DNA of 40,221 bases, taken from NCBI GenBank assembly GCA_013365365.1, contig JABVXU010000488.1, forward strand, positions 1-40,221. The letters run 5' to 3'. The position numbers were made by a program, and so were the translations under genes. Under the pieces are notes generated by a model, which saw only the letters and a program-made list of their open reading frames with translations, was not told the DNA's origin and did no database searches. This document shows, piece by piece, positions 23,193 through 34,845 of this stretch (position 1 is the first letter of the stretch; every line of letters begins with the position of its first letter). The DNA is from Cruorifilaria tuberocauda (taxonomy: Eukaryota; Nematoda; Chromadorea; Rhabditida; Onchocercidae).

Positions 23193-23812
23193 ATTCTCCA
23201 TTAACTGATAGATAATAGTTGTTTCATTTGATTATACTAACACAATGTAAATACGAACAATGGAATTAAATACATAACTGATAAACAGATAAACAAAGAA
23301 AGAAAAAGAAATATGAGGATAGAGAAATTCAAATGATTTTGTAGATTCGATTTCTTGCAAATCCCTTTCTTTCAAGGGTTAATTGATGACCTCTTTGAGA
23401 TATGATGAGCAAGATTCGTTATGAGAATTCTCCAGTGATTCAAGACAATTAAACTGATAATGAACCTTATCGCTTCTATTGTAATATCAACAAAAAACAA
23501 ATCTGTGAAATTTCCTTTTTTTTTTACTGATTCAAATAAGATCAAATTAATCATTACTGGACGGCTTCATTAGATGATTAGAATCATAACAATCTCTCTC
23601 TAACGAAAGGTTAATTATTCAGGAATTAAGCTATTTATGAAGAAACTGTACAAACAATTAAGCCAAATAAATTCAACTTATCAAGATATTCTAGTATGAA
23701 TGGTAAATGATGAATAGATTTTCGTAATAATCCAATGATATAAAGATGATTTTGAATTTGATTCCGAAAAATTTTTCGTTCAAAGAGCTTTTAGGCGAAA
23801 AATATTCATTTA
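23193..23812. other. Intergenic, 3' flank of the EF-hand gene
   Basis: No exon seen. The minus-strand frame at 23372-23554 has no recognisable features. Confidence 0.5.
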
Positions 23813-26800
23813 TTAATTTTGCATCGCTTTTTTCTGATTTCTGAGGTAAGCCTGATATTCTTCCACTGCTCGAAGTAATAAATCGTCAGTTTCTTCCTTT
23901 CGCCAATCGTCCGATTCTGATTGAATTGTTTCATTCATTTCTGAATTTTGATGAAATGATTCCTGAAAAGAAATCATTTTAATTACTATCTAACAATTTT
24001 CTTTTTTGATCAATAAAAAAGAAAAATTAAGGATATGAAACTCACTGTTTCATTTTTTTGAGAGAAATCCTGCTCTGGCTGTTCAATATCTTCTGAACTA
24101 TCTGTTAATCGATTTAAAGCTAGAAAAACAGCATATGAGAAGCTGATAAGATCAAAAAAGAAAAATTAAGATAATAAAAAATTCGAAACACTAGCTTCCA
24201 GGAAAAATTCGATTTCATTAAAAGTGAAAAGCGAGGATCATATCAATGATTAAAATCACTAAATTTTTTAATCTTAACCCTGCTTAACCCTCCACCTATA
24301 ATATTAGACAGTTTAATGATTTAAATCATTTTAAACTTGAAAAGGCCTTACAGGTACATCTTTTATTGTTTGAACATAATTTAGACCGATGTTTCTTTTT
24401 TAATCCGCATTTATACGAAGATAATCTTTTCTTGTCACAGAACACAATTCTGAAAGTAAGATCAATGAAGATAAAAAAGTAATTTATTATAAAAGCTTAA
24501 CTTTAAAGTTAGATATGTAACTTTACTTCATTGATCTGAACAAAATTCACAATGTTTATATTATTGACATAATTAGCGGATGGTTAGAGAAATGATTTTA
24601 TTCGTATAAAACTATAATTATGTTTAATAAACGATCTTTAAAAAATCGTTTAAGTCAATAAAGCATCATCCATTTTCGCCTTTTTCCATAAAAATGAAAA
24701 CGAAAATTATCGACGAAAAGAATTTGAAGTTTAATTTCTTTAATAATTGAAAAGTTTTTAAAAGCAATCAATAATAATTTCAAATTGAAATTAATAATCG
24801 TTTGATTTCAATAAATTTTTCAATAATAATATAAAATTATCACTAAAATTATCGTTAAAAAGCCAAAAAAAAACTTGCGTTTTATTCATTTTTGAAATGA
24901 TCTCTTCCATGTTGATATCTTCTTCATTAGGACATCTCCGTTGAGAACCCTGACGAAAACGTAAGCACTTTTTACGTGTTTTCTGAATCAATCCAATTTT
25001 TGCACTGCCTTGATCATCTAAAACTTGTTTACTTTCCTTTTTCCTATCCACATCAGTGGTAAAATCTAATAATGCTTTTGTAACTTCTGTAACTTTCATT
25101 GTGACATCATCTGTATCTTTCTCGTTTGTTGAATATGTTGCAGAATTTGACACTGTGCTAGACTCTATGAATTTTTTATTGGTTTGAATTTCAACAGTTG
25201 TTCTTGAACTTCTCTGCATTTCTGATATTTGTTCATTTTTGCAATCTATTGACAAGGAAATTTCTGTTGCAATTGTTTCAGCACTGGAATGATCCATTGT
25301 TGTCGAGAATTCAGGATCTGTTATTGTTGAAGATGAAATTACAGAAGTTGACGATATTTCCGGAAGTAAAGTTGAGGTTAGAGAAATTTTTGGAATTTCT
25401 GTATCATTTTTTTTTAATTTCATCGAAGGTTTTGCGATTTTTTGAGAATTCTTCATCTTGTGATTTTTAAACTTCATGGCTTTAGAAGTCATAGCTGTGT
25501 GATATATTTCGGAAAATGTTGCATTCAACATATCACTTAATACTTCATCAAAAATTTCATCCTCATCATTACTGTATAGTACTGTTTGAGATTTGGAATT
25601 AGTTGTTTGTGATTGTGAATTTACTTCTTGATCGTATTTGCTGGTGACATTTTCTTCTATCGAATTCAATTCCGGAATTTGAGAATCAAAAGACTGACTG
25701 TTCAATTTATCATGTTTATTTGTAGATTCATGTTTCGATATCTCATTATAATTTATAGGTTCTGTAGAAGTTATTTGATCATCAGGATCTTCATTGTTTT
25801 CATCAGAATCAGAATTCATTTCACTATCTTCATCACTGTCATACTTAGAATGTAGTTTTTGTCTAAAAGATGGTGATTCATCCTGTAACAATTCGTATTC
25901 CACTGAATCCAATTTATCGTGTAACTTTCGCTGTTGATTCCTGTAATTCTTGGATTCCTCCTTAGATTCAGAAGATAGTTTCACTTTTTTTGATTTCTTT
26001 GAAATTTTCTGCTTGCAGTTGTATCGTTTTACTGATCCAGTTGGTTGTTCCGAAGAATCGTTCGTTTGATCTTCTAAAATGCAACCATCTTCATTCAAAT
26101 CTTCAGATTCCTTCTCATTCTTTGCCACGGCATCACGGAAATTTCGTTTATCAAATAATGATTTCTCGTCCTCGTTTCCTTCATATTTGATCACTTTCAC
26201 CTTTTTTCTACTATCTTTTTCATTAAACTGCAAGAAAGGTGTATTGAACGATCCGTTAAATTTTTTCAATTTTATTGTTTTATATTCCGATTCGTTGATA
26301 GGCGTATGGACGATCAAATCTTGCTCATTACGAATCCTTTCGTATGTTCCATTATTAAGTTTAATTTTCATTTTTTCAGTTGTTGTCGGAATCGTGATCA
26401 AATTCTCGAAAACATTTGTTGTCTTGGAAACACTTGCTATTTTCTTGATTTCATTCATTTCAATATTTGTGATATTATCAAGAATCTGATTGGAATTATT
26501 GGAATGCTTAATAATATTGATACCTCTCAAAGGACTTTTCAAGCCTTCTCCTAACTTTTCATTGTTTTCTTTAATTGCTTTTGATATCTTTTTGATGGTT
26601 TTTTGAAGGAAATCAAAAAATTTTTCAAATTTTTTGATATAAGCAACATTTGGACTATCGGTAAGTGCTCCATTCTGATTTTGATGTTGAGCATATCTAT
26701 TCTCATCAGGTCTTGGATGAGTTTCCAATCCTCCTTCATTTACAGTTGGCGTAATTTTATGATCGTTTTGTATCATCGGTAGAAGAAACGGTGAGATGTT

Positions 26801-29800
26801 CTCATTAGAAATCGAATTTTCTCGAATTTTTTTAATATCATTGATTTCATTTTTGTTTTCTACCACTTCATTATTGAATATTTTGGAAATTAGCTTAGCT
26901 CCACCAGCGAGGAATTTTTGATATTCGTCACTTGATTTCATAAATTTTGGTACTGCAGTAACAACTGTACTGAAATATAAGCTACTTGCATTAGACACTG
27001 TCAGTTCTCTGATACCTGGATGTGATTCATCACTAACCGCCAATCTCGTATCAGCTTCCGAATCTGAAATGATCAAATTATAATATGATTATTAGTTTCG
27101 ATACTTTTTTTAATGAAGATATATCGTAGTGGTAAGGAAGCAAGAAACTATAGTGTTTTTCATTTTGAGAAGATTCAGTAACATCTTCATAACCATTTGT
27201 GATAACTGCATGGAAAAAATAACGCAATTAGTATTTTGTAAAATCAGTATAGATTCTTGATCAATATTCTTTTTAACTTTACTGAGAGATTGATCACAGA
27301 ATGGGAAGGTTGCCGAAATTTTCGATAAAGTTTGCTTGAAGTTAGAAATAACGAAGAATCTTCTATTGATCCAACTAAGCTTTACTGTTGAATTTTGAGT
27401 GAGTGAGAATTGGTAAAACTAAGAATTAGTAAAGAAATTATATCTTCGTTAAATTAGCAAGTAAGAGGTGTTTTTTTATTCATAAGATTCATTTATCTAG
27501 GTAATTGCTTCTTCTAATAACTTTTATTATATAAAAAATCTAAAGTATAAAATTATATAAGCATTTCATAGTTCATGAAGTCAGGTAACCTGAAAATGAA
27601 GTTAAAGCTACTTCTCAAGAACAAGTTGGTAAGATTTTCCATTGCCTATTATTTACATTTTGGAACAATAGAAAACTGAAGTACTGGGAGTACGAATATA
27701 CTATAAAGCTAGCTATAAAAGCTAAAAGAAGCTATAAAGCAAGAAAAATATATAATGATAGTCATTACCTGAACGACGTTTTCTTTGTTTCAATAATTGC
27801 AAATTATGTGGTTTTTTAGAAGAATTGAAAATGATCAAAGCAGGTAGAGCTGTTGTGATATTTTTAGTTTCAAAAAATTGTTGTTTAAAATTATTTTGTA
27901 TCGCTTGGAGATAAATTTCATCAGCAATTACATTTTGCAGTGATACAAATTCGATCGGATCGATATGAGCGTTCTAAAATAAATATTTCACTAGAAAAGT
28001 AATTATACAGAAATAATAAAGGTAAATTTTCTCTGTCTAAAAATTATTTTTCCTATTTATTGATCACTATTTTTAATTTTTTCTTAAAATACCTTGTTAA
28101 CATCCACTTTATTGAAAATTTTTTTTAAAATAGATTTTTTCAGTTGTTTCTCATATCCTTGTAATAATTCACTGAACGATACTGCTTCATCACCATTTTG
28201 ATCGAGGTTCTAAATAATTTCCTTTTAGGAGTAAATTTAAGTTTTCTAACAAGAATTTTAAATTTTGATAATTTTTATAATAGTAGTATTTCCTTATTGC
28301 GATTTTTTGAAGTTACTTTAAATTCAGTGATACTAAGAATGAGAATTATGCTTTAGTTTATTATCGAAAGAAATTTTTTAAGATTAATTGAATGTAAAAA
28401 AAAGAAACTAACGGATAGCTTATTCAGTGCAGCGATAGCAGCTTTTTCTCGTAATTTACTGAGAAAGTCGATCAACTCCAACTCGTTTATCTAAAAATAA
28501 ATTATTGCTTTTGAAGTATTTATAACACTTCATATTAAATACTTATATTGCTTACTGTATCTGATGTTATATAAATTTAATTTATATGTTTCGAATTTCG
28601 ACATCCTTGGATTATATCAGTATATCAATATATGGACAATATCAGTACGTCAAATTTCTAAAATTTCTAGATTTTTGCAAAAAAGCTCTTTCAGAAAAGT
28701 GATGGAATATTTAAAGATGTACCGTATGATCGGATCGATGACTAACATCCTCAAAAGCAATTGTTGCATCGCTTGGTTCAATATCATAACGTAAGTCAGC
28801 TAAATTTTGTGCTTCTTGAATATTCAATCGATGATTCCCATCAGTATCATAGATCTGAATTACAATAAGGATCGATGAATGATAAATGGTTATTTTTGAA
28901 GATTTCCTAAATTCTACTCTCAATATGCTAATTTCTGATGATATTAGTTGATATTATATTGATATTGTAATAGGAACAGTGATATCATAGGATGTTATAG
29001 GGAGATTAAATGATTAAATGATTGATTTGTATTATAAGAACAGATTGAATAAAATGAAAGTTTCTATTGATCTCTAACTTTTTTCAGCTTTTTAATCTCA
29101 ACTAGGATAATTTTCGCGTTTGAAATGATTGGTTACTTGAGGTGAAAGTTAAGATATAGATTATCTTATCTCGCATTACTAAATTACTTCATTTTTACAT
29201 CTTCTGAAGATTTTTGGTCTTTAAAATTTTATTTCTTATTTACTATCACTTGTTTACCTTCAATAAATATTAGATAAAATAATCAACAAACCTTTAACAG
29301 TTTTTTTGCTTCTTTTAATGCTAATAATCTGCTACATTGAAGTGTTTCAATCAATTCACTGGATGTCAAGTATTTATCATTGTTGACATCACCTTTCCGG
29401 AAACAACCGCTTACATCTTTCGTTGATAAGCCAAGTTCCATGTAAATGGATTCGAATAGTTCCGTTTCATTCAGTAAACCATCACCATCTCCGTCATGAT
29501 CCTGAATGTTCAATGATTCACTCTCTTCACTGTAACTTAATCGCAACATTTTGAGTTCTTGAGTAGCTCTGAGCTTGAGACTTTGAATAACTTCTGTAAC
29601 TTTTTAAAGAATTCACAGATTTGATATAATATTTATTAACTATCAATTAATTGAACTGTATTTGGTGTATTCTTGAAAAATAATTACTATTTATCTATCA
29701 GACTGCTGCTATTAATTGTTAATAAAATTAAAATATTGTTAATAATTGTCATTGAAATGAATGATTATTGATTTGAATTAGACCTAATTTAAAAAGAAAA

Positions 29801-30724
29801 TCACCTCTAGCCAACGTAAAGTAGCACGTTCAACGTGTCTTTCAATTAATCTAACAGCTGCAATAATTTCAACACGATCAATGAACTTATCACCATTTCG
29901 ATCCGCTTTCCGAAATATATCCTAGGAAAATTCTCAAATTTCAAACGTTCAAATTTATTCCAATTTCCAAATGTCTCGTGTTATGATAACATCAAGAATG
30001 AGTAATGAGAAATAAAGATAACTGTTAACAAAACAATAAACAAATCAAAATATTACATCACTGATTGTCGGTGGAAGTTTGTGATTCATGTATGCTACCG
30101 TTCTTAATTCACGAGTATCAACTTTTCCATCTTTCGTTAAATCATAATTAGTCATATGTCGATTTACTTAAAATAAAATTTACATTTGAATTTCAGCAAA
30201 CGATAAATGGTTGCTAAAAATAAATAACAGAAAACGAAAAAAGATAAAATTTCATAATACTTACAATTTGATAATACTTACAACCAATTCATTCAATAAA
30301 AAGAAGGAATTTAATTTTTTTTAGCTATACAATAATTTATTTAATTTACATTTTGCAGGTATTTTAGAAGATTTCTTTTGTTTGGAAAAAATGCTTGATA
30401 GCTTAATTCACTTCTTTATGTAACAGTAAGATCAATATTATCTGTAGATCTAGAGGATTTGTTATTCAACAAATTGATGGAAATTTTCATCTATCAAATA
30501 AGATAGTTTTTTTTTTCAAAATTATGAAATTCTATATAAAATCTTTTTGACTATTTCCACGCTACCGTATATCAAAAATCATCTAGCATATAGTAAATAA
30601 AAGATTGGAAGAATGGATTTCACGTAATTTTTAAATAAAATTAAATTTATAGCTTACCGATACTAAGAGCAATGGTGCAAAATGACATACTGATTGCAGC
30701 AAATAATATACATGATCGAGACAT
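23813..30724 (-). CDS. Large secreted protein with eight EF-hands and an acidic tail
   Basis: Twelve exons: 30724-30658, 30166-30057, 29921-29805, ~29573-29292, 28854-28723, 28490-28413, 28209-28093, 27973-27769, 27205-27149, 27063-24844, 24119-24046 and 23962-23813, about 1202 aa. Residues 1-22 are a signal peptide (MSRSCILFAAISMSFCTIAL). EF-hand loops lie at about 31-42 (DLTKDGKVDTRE), 66-77, 125-136, 160-171, 195-206 (DTDGNHRLNIQE), 230-241 (degenerate, starts with Ser), 265-276 (DQNGDEAVSFSE) and 298-309 (DVNKNAHIDPIE), forming four pairs. A furin-like RKRR follows at about 365-368. The remaining 800 residues are low-complexity, acidic and rich in Ser, Thr, Lys and Asn, mostly in one 2.2-kb exon. 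The layout suggests a calcium-binding secretory or extracellular protein. Two junctions are uncertain: the exon 4 acceptor (CTCAAG, chosen because it alone keeps phase 0) and the exon 10 donor (A|GTGATA). AATAAA (23814-23809) overlaps the stop codon. I recognise no named family. Confidence 0.78.
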
Positions 30725-32104
30725 TTGTATAACTAAAAAACAAAGAAATATTATTATGCATATGCTAAATAAATTTTATTCATTAGTTCATCATTTGGAT
30801 CATCTCATTAGTTGTTTATCATGATTACAACTGATATCAATGATAATTAGCCGCTTGTCAATTAAACGAAATTCTGAATTTGAAATGTTACATATTGAAA
30901 TTCACTGATTAATTTTTATAAGTTTATAATTTGTCTTTTTCAATTATTTTAGCAGCGTTTTTTTCTGGAAAAAAATGCCAAATAGCTTAATTTATTTCTC
31001 TATGCATTAATATTACTTACAGTTAAATTCTTTTAAATAACTTTCATCTTCTGGAAGATTTCATTATTAAAAGTAATAAATAGTCAACAATTATAAATTA
31101 AAAAAAAATTGAATCAGATTATTATTTTGATGAGATAAGAGAGAGAAATAATGTAAATAATTTCAAGAGAGAAAAAAAATTTATAAAGCAATCAAATTTT
31201 TCCAGTCGAGAAAATACTGTCTATCAACAGATCTGACATATTCAGCTGAGCTCAAATTCCGCTCCATTTACCCATATCGTACTGTCCCACATTAGTTTCA
31301 TTAAATTTTTTTTTTAAAAAAAACTATAAAAATTGACGCAAGAATTTTTTAGGTCAAGATCGTAGTGGTACGGATGATATTTTTGTCAAATGAATATATC
31401 ACTGAGATGAGATGAGACATGACCTCAAATCTTGTCTTTTTTTTTAACGAAATGAAAGGAAGTATCGTTTTTAATAATGGAACTTGTAGGTAGGCAGAAT
31501 TATTTTCTCATTTTTCTTTTTTATTCCAAATACGTGATGATATGACGAATAATTTTGAATGTTAATACATTTTCAATTCATATCACAAAAAAAAGGAATG
31601 GCACGCATAATACAATTTTTCATGCATACTGACATCTGATATTTTGATCGTAAAGTAGTAAAAATTTGCAAAACATCTAAACGTGCAAGTAACACTTTAT
31701 TAGTTAATGATAGGATTGCAATTTACTGATATTGTATTTGAGGTATGAAATGCGTAATTTGAATATGTCCGGATCTTACCTACCGATAAAACCGCATGAA
31801 ATAAAGACGAATGGTACTTCTACGTATCTGTCAAGTATGAAATATTCGTCAACTGATCAGTCATTTAACAAATTTGATCTTTTGCTTAACGAATAAGAAT
31901 AAAATCTTGCTCTAAGTCTTGAAACCATCATTCGAAAAATGTGCTTTTATCTCCATAACAATTCGAAATGGAAATAAGTAATGCTTATAAATAAAATAAA
32001 AACATTCGAAAAACATAGCAAAGTAGATAAAATATTTTGTACGGTTAGGATGTTTAGAAAAAAAATCAAAATGAGGTCTGATTTGGAGGATTTATGACTG
32101 CAGC
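30725..32104. other. Intergenic, upstream of the EF-hand gene
   Basis: Holds the presumed EF-hand promoter (minus strand) and the 3' flank of GMF. The one coding-like stretch is a 43-codon plus-strand frame at 31765-31896 (MSGSYLPIKPHEIK...), listed separately. Otherwise no exon or RNA gene was seen. Confidence 0.5.
31765..31896 (+). CDS. Small ORF of 43 codons, doubtful
   Basis: An ATG-to-stop frame starting MSGSYLPIKPHEIKTNGTST with less AT-biased codons than its surroundings. No homologue is recognised, and there is no signal peptide or obvious splice partner. It may be chance, a short peptide gene or an upstream exon of another transcript. Confidence 0.15.
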   Translation: MSGSYLPIKPHEIKTNGTSTYLSSMKYSSTDQSFNKFDLLLNE

Positions 32105-33745
32105 CTACAACTTTGATTCCAACAATTCTTTTGTTAGTTCATCTGCTTCTCGAATTTCCAGGTTCTGAAAAAAGAAGCATTATGATTTCCCGATATGAAA
32201 ACAAAACATTTGTTTCAAAAGAAATTCCGAAAACTTGGCATAGTGGATTTGAAACTCCAATTTTTTCAACAGAAAAACTTTAATTAAGGATCAAACTGTA
32301 CTGACAATGATAAAACACAGAAGCAAAAAAAAGAAGTTACGAAAAAAAAGCAATAATTATTTTTAGTATATTTCATATTCAGATTCATCAGGCTTTCCAT
32401 TGTCCAAATATAAGGAAAGAATTTTAAATCCTAGTTCCATTATAAAATTTAAATGTGTTTACAATAAGAGAAAAGTCAAAAATGAAGAAAAATAAAAATC
32501 CAGACAGAAGCAATCACTTTAGTTATTCAAAAAAAAATATTCCTTGTCCCAAAAAGCCCTGGTCTCTGTGAAATAAATTATATAAACGTATTGCTCATCC
32601 ATTAAAATATCGGACATTTGAAGAATTTCTAAAAACGATTAATTTTAGAAATATACCTTATTAAGTTCACATTCCTTCGCTAAATTATTTCTACTACCAG
32701 CATACATCATTTGTAATTGTGGACTGCATCCTGAAAAATTTAGCAACAATTAATTGCGATCTATTATTCAGTTAAGACATAATTCAAAGTGGAATCAAGG
32801 TGCAACAGAAATAAAAAGCATCCTGCAGAGTGATCAATCCTTTTCATCTTTTACATTTTGCAGAAATCTATAGTTATTCTTAACCGTAATCAAATATACC
32901 TGACGGACTGTAAAGAACAAGGCAGAGTGGATATGAAAAACGTCCATCACCGTGTACGCGTTCATAACTTATTACAATATATCGTGGTTGTTGCACTGGT
33001 AATTCATCACAGATCACATTCAGATCACAATCCTAGAAGACAATTTTACTACAAAAAAATTCTGGAAATACTTTAAATACATTATTTTGAAGAATCATTT
33101 AATGAAAAAGAAAGATACCTCAAGTTTCTGGTCCAATATAATAAGCTGTTTCACAGGATCGATCTTTACTGCAAATCAATTTTATGACTAAAAGATAAGC
33201 ACTAGAAATGTGTTAAATATATTAAACTAAATTTTCGTCAAGTTTTCTTATTATACTAAGAGGATCATTTGGATTTCAAAGTTTACAATAAATTTAAAAA
33301 ATTTGCTAATTCTCCAAATCAAAAAAACTATTGCTTTGGGATCAAGAAAAATTTTTCAAGTAAAACTGAAATATACAAATCAAAGCATTTGTTGAACGCT
33401 TTTTACTAAATCGAAATCGTTCCAATTCATCTTTCACATCCGTCGGTATCGCACATATTTTTAATGTACCCGTCTGAAATATCACTTAATTTAATTCAAA
33501 GAATATAAAACATGGAAAAGATAACAGAAAGCACTCGACTAAAAAAAAGTCATCATTCGGAGTTTCTATTCCACTCAAAAAAAAACTTTACTTTTAAAAT
33601 TTGAAATTATACCAAACAGAAATCGTCGGAATAAGATCGATAGTTCCGTTTTATTTACGCAATTGACTGATTTATATCAAATCTAATGGAAACTTTTTTG
33701 AAGCGAAATTTAAAAAATTGGAAATTTCTGAGAAAGACAAACCAT
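32105..33745 (-). CDS. gmf: Glia maturation factor (GMF), ADF-homology protein
   Basis: Coding exons 33473-33377, 33168-33119, 33032-32900, 32730-32657 and 32164-32105 join in agreeing phases (1, 0, 1, 0) and give 137 residues from [20 protein letters not shown] to the stop. With one Met this is 138 aa, against 142 in mammalian GMF. The ADF-homology signature is complete: [55 protein letters not shown] and [11 protein letters not shown], with [11 protein letters not shown] at the end. GMF binds the Arp2/3 complex, promotes debranching of actin networks and does not bind actin monomers. The exon before TGTLK must supply only ATG in phase 0. ATG at 33745-33743, directly followed by GTTTGT and preceded by TTTCAGC, fits. 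An alternative ATG|GTGATT lies near 34333. The identity is firm; the first exon is inferred. Confidence 0.92.
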
Positions 33746-34845
33746 GCTGAAATGATGAAACAATCGCACACTCCTAATCAAACTTTCGACATCTATGAAT
33801 ATTTTGCATATGAACCTTATATCGATCTTACAAATATTTTTTCAAACGCGAAAGAAATTCAACGACATAAAATATTCAATTCAAGAAGCTATTTATCATT
33901 ATCATTATTACTGTTATCGAAATAGTTATAAAAACCTAAGATTTAAAATACATTTGTATTTCTTTACAATATTTCTATGAATAAAATATACAACTTAAAC
34001 CCACAATCACTCATCCATTCTCTTCATTCTCCATTCCAATTTATCAATCAGTTCAAATCTATTAAATCAGCTCTTCATCCTTCTTCAGAACCGTTATTTA
34101 AGATTTTTCAAACCACAGATAAATCCTTTTAAGAAATACAAAAAAGCTTCCACATTAACAAAAACGATAAATTATTTTTATTAATATTTGTACAATTGAC
34201 AAAAAGGTGAAATCCAAACTTTGAGAACCTGATTTTAAGGTAACATGAAAAATCAATTGAAAAATGAAAGATCAAAAGTCGTTCTGAAATAAAAAACAAC
34301 ATGAACGGCAAAATAAAGTGCGCTAAATCACCATTTCAGAATATCCTTAATAACTACTTTCCATTAATCATCATTATTCAAGCTTATATTCACAACTAAC
34401 AGATTCCTTATTCCTTTTGAAAAAGGAAGAAAATATAGATTCAGGTTTTGATTACAGATAACTTCAATAAAATAAGTGATGTCAAAGTTGGCAAAGTGAA
34501 GTTCATAGGGTAATACAAATGATATAATTTAGGAAAGAATCTGATAATGGCAAATGAAATCTTTGTGGTATTCTAAGGAATGTGACCCTTCATATTATGT
34601 CACTAAATTTGTCTTAGATTGAGTTATATTCTCCAAGTATAAAACAATAAGAATAGTTACTAATCACGAAGAGAAGGGATACAAAAAGGCACAGGTACAA
34701 AATAGAACGTATAAAAGCTAAACAACACAAAAATAAGACATGTGCTACAAAAAAAAGTCAACTCTTAGTATGAAAAATTGATAAGATGGAATAGAGCAGA
34801 TAGTTACATGGAAAAAGAGAACATAAGAAACTTGATAACGTTATA
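33746..34845. other. Intergenic between GMF and FBXO42
   Basis: No supportable gene. Frames at 33686-33925 (+) and 34129-34311 (-) look like translated AT-rich DNA. The sequence includes the FBXO42 3' UTR and the GMF promoter, and a second possible ATG|GTGATT start exon for GMF near 34333. Confidence 0.5.

Noticed and set aside
25198..26554. Several plus-strand frames of 66-136 codons
   Set aside because: Antisense shadows of the 2.2-kb low-complexity exon of the EF-hand gene.
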